Shown here: positions 1 to 5,782 of the stretch, piece after piece
How positions within the stretch are numbered: position 1 is the first letter of the stretch
Layout of the letters: each line of letters starts with the position of its first letter
Source: Candidatus Roizmanbacteria bacterium CG_4_9_14_0_2_um_filter_39_13
GTDB lineage: Bacteria > Patescibacteriota > Microgenomatia > UBA1406 > GWC2-37-13
Assembly (NCBI GenBank): GCA_002788865.1
Contig: PFSC01000051.1
Location: 1-9,220, forward strand
DNA: 9,220 nt
Direction: 5' to 3'
The notes under the pieces: generated by a model
What the model was told of the DNA's origin: nothing
Database searches by the model: none
Seen by the model: only the letters and a program-made list of their open reading frames with translations
Program-made: the position numbers and the translations under genes

Positions 1-78
1 AATACAGAGAAAGCAACGATAAACTGGAAATTTACCAGCGCAATGGCAAAAGAGAAGTTTAAATTACATAATAATTAA
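1..78 (+). CDS. C-terminal tail of a transposase, IS630-like (5' end outside window)
   Basis: An open frame enters from the window edge in frame 1 and stops at TAA 76-78, giving 25 residues. They contain the stretch TINWKFTSAMAKEKFK. This resembles the extreme C-terminus of IS630-type DDE transposases, where a pattern like INWxFTxxxAxxKxK closes the protein. The catalytic DDE residues would lie upstream, off the window. The frame overlaps the 3' end of the minus-strand DUF5677-like remnant by 20 bases, which fits the element having supplied that gene's present stop codon. Recognition rests on memory of the family motif over a very short piece, so it is moderate at best. Confidence 0.45.
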   Translation, partial: NTEKATINWKFTSAMAKEKFKLHNN

Positions 79-96
79 GGTTATTAGGTACTAGTA
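1..96 (+). mobile_element. Right end of a probable IS630-family insertion sequence (partial)
   Basis: The left part of the element lies outside the window. The inside boundary is inferred from two things: the plus-strand transposase-like frame ends at 76-78, and the opposite-strand DUF5677-like reading frame loses its family character around 95-105. A CTAG occurs at 91-94 and another TA at 95-96. IS630 itself is known to insert at the TA of CTAG, so the junction probably lies at one of these TA dinucleotides. Terminal inverted repeats cannot be checked because the other end is not visible. Confidence 0.35.
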
Positions 97-352
97 ACAT
101 ATATTCAATCGAAATAACATCTTCTGTCATTTTTCGCGCTAACACCACGGCGCTATCGGCTAAAGCTGGCGCGTCAGCAAGATAGCGAATTGCTAAAAGG
201 GTGAAGTGATTCCTTCTGTAAAAACCCTCAATGACTCTCACAAAATGATATTTTTTATCTACTTCTGGATGTGTCTCTGCAAGAGGATGGGTAGCCTCAA
301 GCAACTTATCCATTAAATCTTTTATTTCGAGAATTGTAATTTTTTCGCTCAT
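59..352 (-). pseudogene. DUF5677-like protein, truncated by the insertion element
   Basis: The 97-residue frame starts at ATG 352-350. Residues around 35-85 (YHFVRVIEGFYRRNHFTLL, then a stretch rich in A and L, then LARKMTEDVISIEYM) resemble the N-terminal half of DUF5677 proteins. This is a helical family of unknown function, usually much longer (over 200 residues as I recall). After IEYM the sequence changes to an unrelated Asn/Tyr-rich tail (VPNNLNYYVI) encoded by the end of the adjoining IS-like sequence. The gene therefore appears cut at about two fifths of its length and is probably non-functional. No Shine-Dalgarno sequence lies close to the ATG. Two bases upstream is the stop of another short frame, suggesting a former two-gene unit. 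Confidence 0.5.
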
Positions 353-354
353 TG

Positions 355-483
355 TTAAAAGTTATCAATTAATTCCTCAAGCGTTAGACCGTAGAGTTTA
401 TCCGTACCCAAATTACTACACAGAGCAGGTAAACTATTTGTACTTATTTTATCAGAAAAGGGAGCTTTGTAAGACGTGTTCTT
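355..483 (-). other. Short open frame without a good start, upstream of the DUF5677-like remnant
   Basis: There are 42 sense codons without a stop, ending at TAA 357-355, two bases before the ATG of the DUF5677-like remnant. The C-terminal end reads DKLYGLTLEELIDNF, which looks like real protein. No ATG or GTG opens the frame; a TTG at 411-409 would leave 18 residues. It is in the same frame as the preceding nucleotidyltransferase gene and follows directly on that gene's TGA stop. It may be the tail of a degraded partner gene or chance. I do not recognise a family. Confidence 0.25.
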
Positions 484-1704
484 TCATTTCAAAATCTCAT
501 TTTCTCCTACCTCAGTGGTTACTATTTTTCCCGGATAAATCTTTGCATTGGCACCAATAGTCACGCCTGGCATTACCGAGCAGTTCACACCAAGAAATGC
601 TCCGTCTGCGACAATTGCACCCAGCTTTTTCCGTCCTGAATCAATTTCTTCGTCTTCAATTTTTATCCGAATGTCATTATTGTCGAGTCTCCAGTTGGCA
701 AATGTTGTACCCCAACTTGGATTTACATTGCTCTCAAGTACGCAGTCCCCCACAAAATTGTGATGGAGCATGCAGTTTGGGCCGATGTAGCTTCGTGCAA
801 CTTCAGAACCAAATCCAACAATAGATCCTGCCTCAATCGAAGATTGACGAACCAGTACGTGATTGCCGATTTTTGTACCCTTTCCAATATATGCAGGGCC
901 CTTGATCACTGCATAGGCATCGATATGTGCGTCTTCATCAACAAAGACATTTCCCTCCAATACGGCATGTGGCGATATATATGCAGTTCGTGCGCGGTGA
1001 TTTGAGTCTTTCGTATCAAGAAGCATCTGCATCATGTCCAAGACATGATGAGCATATTTGAGTTTTTGCCAACGACCCGGGTATTTCAATACATCCACAT
1101 GGCGTTGCTGCATAAGATTACTTAAGGCGATTTCGTATTGTTGATCAGAAGTGGGAGTTTTTTTAAGAATGGATAAAAAATCCTGAGGCTCGGAAAAGTA
1201 GTGAAATACCAGACTCAACAAGTCACTTGGCTGCTTTCCAATGCCTGGTTTTTCAAGAATACCAACTGCTCTTGTTCCTTCCATTTTGATATATCCACCG
1301 GGAAAATATTGATCAACTTTTAAACCGGTTATATACGAGTATGAGTCACTGGTTTGTCTCATCATTGATTTGAAAAAAATAGGTTCAATCATATCTGCCG
1401 CATTCATAACAACAATTGGCTGATTGCCAATATCACCTTCAGCTTGCAGAAGGGCGCTACCCATACCTGTTGGATTCACTTTTCGGGTACGAAGCGTGAT
1501 GTTAAAAGGTTGATATGATGAAAGCCATGCTTCATTCTCAGTGTTCGTAATGATCAGTGCTTCCTGAAATCCTGAAAACTCAGCCATTTCAATCACATGT
1601 TGGAGCATGGGTTTTCCAGAAATGGGAATGAGGGTTTTATTAATGGAAAGTGGTGCAAACGATTTGCCAATCCCTCCGGCTAAAATCACGACAAGAGGCT
1701 TCAT
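484..1704 (-). CDS. GlmU-like sugar-1-phosphate nucleotidyltransferase with left-handed beta-helix domain
   Basis: 406 residues from ATG 1704-1702 to TGA. Residues 1-230 form an NTP-transferase fold. The opening loop LAGGIGKSFAPLSINK (8-23) corresponds to the GxGTRxxPLTxxxPK signature, GMGSALLQA is at 80-88, a probable metal Asp is at 104 in NAADM, and ILEKPG is at 149-154. Residues 241-395 carry hexapeptide-repeat stretches (for example GNVFVDEDAHIDAYAVI) and HHN at 314-316, as in the acetyltransferase-like helix of archaeal-type GlmU. The likely role is activation of a hexose or GlcNAc phosphate to a nucleotide sugar for envelope synthesis. The usual signature Arg is Ser15 (preceded by Lys14), which is odd for this superfamily, while Lys23 is kept. 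The gene diverges from yvcK. The substrate is not decided by sequence alone; a glucose-1-phosphate thymidylyl- or uridylyltransferase relative is the alternative. Confidence 0.8.
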   Translation of the reverse strand: MKPLVVILAGGIGKSFAPLSINKTLIPISGKPMLQHVIEMAEFSGFQEALIITNTENEAWLSSYQPFNITLRTRKVNPTGMGSALLQAEGDIGNQPIVVMNAADMIEPIFFKSMMRQTSDSYSYITGLKVDQYFPGGYIKMEGTRAVGILEKPGIGKQPSDLLSLVFHYFSEPQDFLSILKKTPTSDQQYEIALSNLMQQRHVDVLKYPGRWQKLKYAHHVLDMMQMLLDTKDSNHRARTAYISPHAVLEGNVFVDEDAHIDAYAVIKGPAYIGKGTKIGNHVLVRQSSIEAGSIVGFGSEVARSYIGPNCMLHHNFVGDCVLESNVNPSWGTTFANWRLDNNDIRIKIEDEEIDSGRKKLGAIVADGAFLGVNCSVMPGVTIGANAKIYPGKIVTTEVGENEILK

Positions 1705-1746
1705 AATTGTTACATATAACTAACAATATCGATAGGTCTATCTTTC

Positions 1747-1752
1747 ATTATA
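1747..1752 (-). promoter_or_regulatory. Probable -10 box for the GlmU-like gene
   Basis: The minus strand reads TATAAT here, immediately preceded by TG, 42 bases upstream of the start codon. No convincing TTGACA is present at 16-18 bases. The predicted leader is roughly 35 bases and shows no clear ribosome binding site. Confidence 0.45.
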
Positions 1753-1820
1753 CAGGAATAGCGCAACAAGTACTTTCTTTTTTACGCACATTCCAGTACA
1801 ATCCTTAAACTCAAGTGGTG

Positions 1821-1826
1821 TACAAT
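1821..1826 (+). promoter_or_regulatory. Probable -10 box for the yvcK-dgkA-mraY operon
   Basis: TACAAT, also immediately preceded by TG, lies 19 bases upstream of the yvcK ATG. The transcript would begin about 12 bases before the ATG and would have no room for a normal Shine-Dalgarno sequence. No good -35 element is visible. Confidence 0.4.
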
Positions 1827-1845
1827 AGTAGTACTTACGTATTTT

Positions 1846-2820
1846 ATGAAAAAAATAACAGTAATCGGTGGTGGGACAGGTACATTTGTTGTTCTCTCAG
1901 GATTAAAAAAACATAATTTTGATCTTGCCGCAATTGTGACCATGATGGATTCAGGTGGTTCTACCGGTCGACTTCGTGACCAGCTTGGTGTTCTTCCTCC
2001 CGGAGATCTTCGACAATGTTTAGTCGCTCTTTCTGATGCTCCGGAACTATGGCGAAAGTTATTTTTATATCGATTTGAAAAAGGAGATCTTGCCGGGCAC
2101 AACTTTGGGAACATTTTCTTATCCGCATTGGAAAAAGTCTGTGATGACTACGATACCGTAATAGATACCGCAAGCTATGTACTTAAGACCAAAGGTTCAG
2201 TGCTCCCTGTCACATTCGAAAAAACACATTTATGCGTAGAATATGAAAATGGAACTGTGATCAAAGGAGAAGGCAATATTGATGAAGATAATCCAGAAAG
2301 ATCCCGAATAATCAATGCATTTCTTGAGCCACAAGTGAAGGTCAATGAAAAAGCACTTCAAAGAATTCAAGAGTCTGACTTTATCATTATCGGTCCTGGA
2401 GACTTATATACGAGTATTATCCCAGTCCTATTGGTCGATTCAATAAAGAAATACATTTCAAACTCAAAAGCCAAAATTATATACAACTTAAACTTGATGA
2501 CCAAAGCAGGGCAGACAAGCGATTACAAAGCTCTTGAATTTATCCATGATCTGAAAAAATATATTGGACGTGAACCTGACTATGTGATTGCTCATGAAGG
2601 GACGATTCCCCGCTCTATTCTTGATTGGTATCGATCGCACGACGAGCTTCCCGTCGAAAATAATTTACATACAAATGGATTCAAAGGGACTATACTAAAA
2701 GATGATGTGATCAACCGATCGCACATCGAAAAAACATCATCAGACGCTCTCACGAGAAGTATTCTGAGACATGACACTGAAAAGTTGGCGACATTATTAG
2801 TGAAAATCATTCAAAAATGA
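1846..2820 (+). CDS. yvcK: YvcK/GlmR-type CofD-like protein, UDP-sugar-binding regulator
   Basis: 324 residues, close to the usual length for the family. Visible features are the N-terminal Rossmann-like loop VIGGGTGTF (6-14), MMDSGGSTGRLR (33-44), PPGDLRQCL (51-59), GHNFGN (84-89), GPGDLYTSIIP (183-193) and NLMTKAGQT (216-224). These are the diagnostic motifs of YvcK, related to the 2-phospho-lactate transferase CofD. In Firmicutes the protein binds UDP-GlcNAc and stimulates GlmS, steering carbon into cell wall precursors. It is cytoplasmic and regulatory rather than a proven enzyme. Its stop overlaps the dgkA start (ATGA), so the two are probably translationally coupled, and it faces a GlmU-like gene across a 141-base divergent gap. 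That neighbourhood supports a role in wall-precursor control. The ATG start is fixed by the immediately following VIGGG motif. Confidence 0.9.
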   Translation: MKKITVIGGGTGTFVVLSGLKKHNFDLAAIVTMMDSGGSTGRLRDQLGVLPPGDLRQCLVALSDAPELWRKLFLYRFEKGDLAGHNFGNIFLSALEKVCDDYDTVIDTASYVLKTKGSVLPVTFEKTHLCVEYENGTVIKGEGNIDEDNPERSRIINAFLEPQVKVNEKALQRIQESDFIIIGPGDLYTSIIPVLLVDSIKKYISNSKAKIIYNLNLMTKAGQTSDYKALEFIHDLKKYIGREPDYVIAHEGTIPRSILDWYRSHDELPVENNLHTNGFKGTILKDDVINRSHIEKTSSDALTRSILRHDTEKLATLLVKIIQK

Positions 2821-3179
2821 TCAAAAAACACGCGGATGCAATAGGCCATGCTGTAGATGGGTTACTCTGGGCTGTTCGGACACAGTCAAATTACAAAATA
2901 CATTTCTCATTGATACTCTTATCTGTTGTTGTTGGATGGTTTTTGAATATTTCATATACCGAGTGGATGGTGATTCTTGTGACATCACTTCTTGGAATTA
3001 TTATTGAGACTGTAAACACCTCGATTGAAAAAATGGGTGACGCAGTAGACACGAATTACAATGAGAATATTAAAATCTCAAAAGACGTATCGGCATCAGC
3101 CATGCTCTTGTACTCTCTGGGAGCAATTATTGTAGCAGGAATTATATTTATTCCAAAGCTCCTTGACATATTCTATTAA
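2817..3179 (+). CDS. dgkA: DgkA-family lipid kinase (undecaprenol or diacylglycerol kinase)
   Basis: 120 residues, the normal size for a DgkA trimer subunit, with three hydrophobic membrane segments at about 29-45, 49-65 and 95-113. The catalytic stretch ETVNTSIEKMGD (64-75) matches ExxNTAIE, giving Glu64, Asn67 and Glu71, and KDVSASAMLL (89-98) matches the conserved KDxAAgAV. In Gram-positive relatives this enzyme phosphorylates undecaprenol with ATP, feeding the lipid carrier used by MraY, the next gene. The N-terminal TQSNYKIH (22-29) aligns with TERNFRIH, so the Glu that helps bind metal (Glu28 in E. coli) appears to be Gln23. The gene overlaps yvcK by four bases and is followed by mraY after eight. 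The assignment to undecaprenol rather than diacylglycerol comes from context. Confidence 0.85.
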   Translation: MIKKHADAIGHAVDGLLWAVRTQSNYKIHFSLILLSVVVGWFLNISYTEWMVILVTSLLGIIIETVNTSIEKMGDAVDTNYNENIKISKDVSASAMLLYSLGAIIVAGIIFIPKLLDIFY

Positions 3180-3187
3180 GATTTCAT

Positions 3188-4225
3188 ATGGCACTGTATT
3201 TTTACATAACTCTTATTTCTTTGATCATTCACTTTGTATTGATCGTCCCGTTCATAAACTTTTTATACAAAACAAAGTTTCAGCGCGCTGACCAAAGTAC
3301 ACGTGATGCGTTTGATAAACCAACTCCGATATTTGATTCATACAACAGACATAAGACAGGAATTCCTGTCGGGGGAGGCATATTGGTATTGACGATCACT
3401 TCGCTTCTCACACTGTTTTTCATTGGGGGATTTCAGTTTTTTGATATCTATACTCACACGAACTATCCTTCTATTTTCCTTGAAATTGTGATCATCCTCT
3501 TTGGCTTTCTCAGTTTTGGACTGCTCGGAGTCTTTGATGATTTGAAGAAAATATTTCTTTGGGATGGAAAACAGTTTTTTGGATTGAGGTTGAAAATGAA
3601 ACTTTTTCTTGAGATCATTTTGGCGCTCATCATTTCTTCAGCGATGTTTTTTGGACTTCACATAAGTATAGTGTATGTGCCATTCTTTGGAGTTTTTAAT
3701 CTTTCATATTTTTATATTATTTTTTCAACCTTTGTGATTGCTGCATTTGCAAATGCAGTAAATATCACCGATGGACTTGATGGACTTGCAAGTGGAGTAC
3801 TTCTGATTGCGCTTATAAGCTTCTGGACAGTTGCACGAACAATCATAGATGTTCCAATTTCAATCTTTATTGCTGTTTGGATCGGTGGAATGATTGCATT
3901 TCTCTACTTCAATATTTATCCTGCCCGACTATTTTTGGGCGATACAGGAGCCCTTTCATTTGGTGCGACATTTGCAGTTGTCGGTCTCATATTGGGTAAG
4001 TCATTTGCACTTCCTATAATTGGAGGGATATTTGTTATTGAGATTGCTACCTCATTTATTCAATTGATTAGTAAAAAATATCTCAAGAAAAAATTTTTTG
4101 AAGTTGCGCCACTTCACTTACTTCTTCAACACAAGGGTTGGGAGGAGCCAAAGATCGTTATGCGTTTCTGGGTATTTTCTATAGTCTTTGCACTTTTTGG
4201 CTTGATGATTGCTTTTTTAAAATAG
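3188..4225 (+). CDS. mraY: MraY, phospho-N-acetylmuramoyl-pentapeptide transferase (lipid I synthase)
   Basis: 345 residues with about ten hydrophobic segments. Diagnostic pieces are HKTGIPVGGGI (55-65, for KxGTPTMGG), GVFDDLKK (114-121, the aspartate pair), NAVNITDGLDGLASG (189-203), FNIYPARLFLGDTGALSFG (241-259) and APLHLLLQHKGWEE (307-320). MraY transfers phospho-MurNAc-pentapeptide from UDP to undecaprenyl phosphate at the inner face of the membrane. The cytoplasmic HHH motif of typical MraY (PxHHHxE) is here PLHLLLQ, keeping only the first His (His310). An extended loop at about 33-56 precedes the GGG motif. It is the third gene of the yvcK-dgkA operon. A WecA-like relative using another UDP-sugar is the alternative, but the C-terminal GWEExKIVMRFW is MraY-like. 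Confidence 0.88.
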   Translation: MALYFYITLISLIIHFVLIVPFINFLYKTKFQRADQSTRDAFDKPTPIFDSYNRHKTGIPVGGGILVLTITSLLTLFFIGGFQFFDIYTHTNYPSIFLEIVIILFGFLSFGLLGVFDDLKKIFLWDGKQFFGLRLKMKLFLEIILALIISSAMFFGLHISIVYVPFFGVFNLSYFYIIFSTFVIAAFANAVNITDGLDGLASGVLLIALISFWTVARTIIDVPISIFIAVWIGGMIAFLYFNIYPARLFLGDTGALSFGATFAVVGLILGKSFALPIIGGIFVIEIATSFIQLISKKYLKKKFFEVAPLHLLLQHKGWEEPKIVMRFWVFSIVFALFGLMIAFLK

Positions 4226-4229
4226 TTTT

Positions 4230-4238
4230 TGCTACAAT
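4230..4238 (+). promoter_or_regulatory. Extended -10 promoter for the Pro/Thr-rich protein gene
   Basis: TGCTACAAT matches TGnTAnnnT. It begins five bases after the mraY stop. Transcription would start around 4245, one or two bases before the ATG at 4247, so the mRNA is probably leaderless. Confidence 0.5.
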
Positions 4239-4246
4239 GAGTCTAT

Positions 4247-4708
4247 ATGCGTGATCCCAAATCGATTATACTTGTCGTGGTGATTGTGGTTCTTATTGCT
4301 TCCGCAGGATTTCTTACGTATATGATTTCAAATGGTCAAGATCCATTGGTCCTTTTAAACTCAAATGCAACAGGGGGTAGCGATCCTCTTGGTGCCGACT
4401 TATTGGCAGCTACAGGAAATGCAACTCCAACTCCAACTCAGGCTCAAGTTCAAACTCCTACACCTACTGTAGGCTTCACAAGTACGAGTCCATCTCCACC
4501 TCCGATCGCAACTACGCCATCAGTAACTCAAGCAGTCACGCCAACTTCAACGTTGACTCCAAGTCCTTCAATTCTTCCTGTAACTGGTGGAGGGATTACC
4601 GTAACGCCAACTCCGGTTAGTAGTTTACCAGTGGCAGGGCCTTCCAATTTCCTCAATCCCGCAGTCATCAGTGGAGGGATATTGGTTCTTCTTGCATTCA
4701 TGTTGTAG
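4247..4708 (+). CDS. Pro/Thr/Ser-rich membrane-anchored protein with LPVxG motifs
   Basis: 153 residues. Residues 1-5 are polar with Arg2 and Lys5. Residues 7-26 form a strong hydrophobic segment (signal anchor or signal peptide), and about 55-125 is a low-complexity linker of TP, PT and SP repeats that would be an extended, possibly glycosylated spacer. Near the end, LPVTG is at 110-114, and LPVAG at 127-131 is followed by a short hydrophobic tail (138-153). The second motif plus tail resembles a sortase-type sorting signal, but there is no positively charged end, since the protein stops at FML. The gene follows mraY by 21 bases with its own promoter. It is probably a cell-surface protein of unknown function; I recognise no catalytic domain. 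Confidence 0.7.
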   Translation: MRDPKSIILVVVIVVLIASAGFLTYMISNGQDPLVLLNSNATGGSDPLGADLLAATGNATPTPTQAQVQTPTPTVGFTSTSPSPPPIATTPSVTQAVTPTSTLTPSPSILPVTGGGITVTPTPVSSLPVAGPSNFLNPAVISGGILVLLAFML

Positions 4709-4755
4709 TCAGATTGTTCCAATAGCTGGAAAGCTAAGTAAATGTTCAAGATTTC

Positions 4756-4764
4756 TGTTAAAAT
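4756..4764 (+). promoter_or_regulatory. Extended -10 promoter for the four-gene accessory operon
   Basis: TGTTAAAAT matches TGnTAnnnT and lies 12 bases upstream of the ATG at 4777. The transcript would start around 4771 with a leader of only about five bases. It is the only promoter-like element seen before the PIN operon, and no internal promoter is obvious between its genes. Confidence 0.45.
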
Positions 4765-4776
4765 AGACTTCATATT

Positions 4777-5004
4777 ATGAAAATCCAAAACATTAGTTTA
4801 AAAAAGATAAATGTTACAGCGCTTTTTGATAAAGTCGATCAGTCGCATATTACAAGTGATGAAATACGAAATTTATTTTCGTTAAAAGCACAAGATAGAG
4901 CAAATACTCCCTTTATCGAGTTACCTGGAACAAAAGTATTGATTATACCTACTCAAAAAAAAGAGATAGTCATTGAACCTAATAGATTAAGAGTGACTGG
5001 ATAG
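4777..5004 (+). CDS. Unrecognised small protein, first gene of the PIN operon
   Basis: 75 residues. The N-terminal half (1-45) is charged and probably helical. The C-terminal half alternates strands around a proline-bearing core: FIELPGTKVLIIP, then EIVIEPNRLRVTG at the very end. The protein is followed by a double stop (TAG TAG), and the next gene starts four bases after the first TAG, in another frame. I do not recognise a family. The end (strand, EPNRL, strand) together with the next protein resembles part of the TIGR04255 layout. As the first gene before a PIN nuclease it could alternatively act as an antitoxin, but it shows no standard DNA-binding motif. Its sampled base composition is AT-rich relative to the envelope genes. 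Confidence 0.6.
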   Translation: MKIQNISLKKINVTALFDKVDQSHITSDEIRNLFSLKAQDRANTPFIELPGTKVLIIPTQKKEIVIEPNRLRVTG

Positions 5005-5008
5005 TAGC

Positions 5009-5401
5009 ATGGTAAGCCCAAGCGAATCAATAATTATAAGCGATTTTAAAAAAGTATTTAATGCCTTCAGTGGTAAATCTAAACTTAGAGCCTATGGTTA
5101 TAATTATGACATTCTGTTGCAATTTCAGGATGAAATAATATATGAAAAACTTTTATCATCAAGTTTGTTAAGTATGATAGATAGTGGAGATTTATTAGAA
5201 GCAGGGGCAAGAGTTGTTTATAGTAAAAAAGGACGTAAGTTTGATATACAAATAGCACCAGGTGGACAAAAAAACCAATTAGAGATTCATGCCAATACGC
5301 ATTATGAAGTCGAAAATATTGATTTTTCAATCCTCTCAAAACAACTTTCATCTGACTTTAAAGAAGTTCAAGAAGCAATAAAAAAATTTACACAAACATA
5401 A
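5009..5401 (+). CDS. Unrecognised protein, second gene of the PIN operon
   Basis: 130 residues with no signal peptide or membrane segment, so probably cytoplasmic. The order seen is a helix (IISDFKKVFNAFS, 10-22), a strand LRAYGYNYDILLQF (26-39), a helical stretch around 45-60, strands AGARVVYSKKGRKFDIQIAP (64-83) and LEIHANTHYEV (91-101), and a C-terminal helix with SDFKEVQEAIKKF (115-127). The strand with GYNYD and the closing helix recall TIGR04255 proteins, where a GxRYxN strand follows a helix and the chain ends in LHxxIxxxF. That is a by-eye comparison only. It lies four bases after the 75-residue gene and one base before the 122-residue gene. No Shine-Dalgarno sequence is visible. Confidence 0.6.
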   Translation: MVSPSESIIISDFKKVFNAFSGKSKLRAYGYNYDILLQFQDEIIYEKLLSSSLLSMIDSGDLLEAGARVVYSKKGRKFDIQIAPGGQKNQLEIHANTHYEVENIDFSILSKQLSSDFKEVQEAIKKFTQT

Positions 5402-5402
5402 T

Positions 5403-5771
5403 ATGTCAGGTACGGCGTTTGATTTCAAAAACAATTACTCTCAAAATCCGTTATTGTTGTATGGGTTGTCGAAAAAGTTAAATTCTACTTCTGAAGAAGT
5501 AAATATTGAGGAATTAATTAACACAGTTTGGACGAGAGAGTCTTTCACAAGAATTCAAACTGACAAGCAAACATATAGTCCTATGCCGTATATATCTAAA
5601 TATAATATATCGCATAAACATAAAAAGGAGAATGAATGGGTTGAATTAGTAGGTATAGAATTTTACGCATTATCCGAGGAAAAAAGAAGTTTTTTGCTTA
5701 AAACCGCAGGAATTTTTGATTTTGGAGAAAAAATTGATATAAAAAAAGTTTATTCAACTTCAATTTACTAA
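5403..5771 (+). CDS. Unrecognised protein, third gene of the PIN operon
   Basis: 122 residues, probably cytoplasmic. It starts one base after the previous stop (TAA then T then ATG), which argues for co-translation. The N-terminal part (14-43) is helical and polar with an acidic patch (EEVNIEELINTVW, 31-43). The middle is rich in Tyr, Lys and His (YISKYNISHKHKKENEW, 63-79), and the end has alternating strands ELVGIEFYAL (81-90) and IFDFGEKIDIKKVY (104-117). There is no family I recognise and no catalytic signature. Its size and position directly before a PIN toxin-like gene make it one of the possible antitoxins. A 60-base sample at 5461-5520 counts 16 G+C (27 percent). Confidence 0.6.
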   Translation: MSGTAFDFKNNYSQNPLLLYGLSKKLNSTSEEVNIEELINTVWTRESFTRIQTDKQTYSPMPYISKYNISHKHKKENEWVELVGIEFYALSEEKRSFLLKTAGIFDFGEKIDIKKVYSTSIY

Positions 5772-5782
5772 CTTTTACCCAC

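Noticed and set aside
484..486. UGA as a sense codon (code 25), suggested by the open frame after the TGA
   Set aside because: TGA ends yvcK and tpiA at the expected family lengths, and recognised proteins have no internal TGA, so the standard bacterial code fits.
548..1005. Plus-strand open frames of 71-81 codons across the GlmU-like gene
   Set aside because: They are antisense to a gene with clear nucleotidyltransferase and beta-helix motifs and contain no recognisable protein features.
1782..2114. Minus-strand open frame of 110 codons over the start of yvcK
   Set aside because: It is antisense to conserved yvcK motifs and its translation is Arg/Ser/Pro-rich, typical of a shadow frame.
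4717..4736. Alternative small hairpins TTCCA/TGGAA and TAGCT/AGCTA after the Pro/Thr-rich gene
   Set aside because: The stems are five base pairs, mutually exclusive and without a U-run. They could weakly attenuate, but support for a terminator or riboswitch is insufficient.
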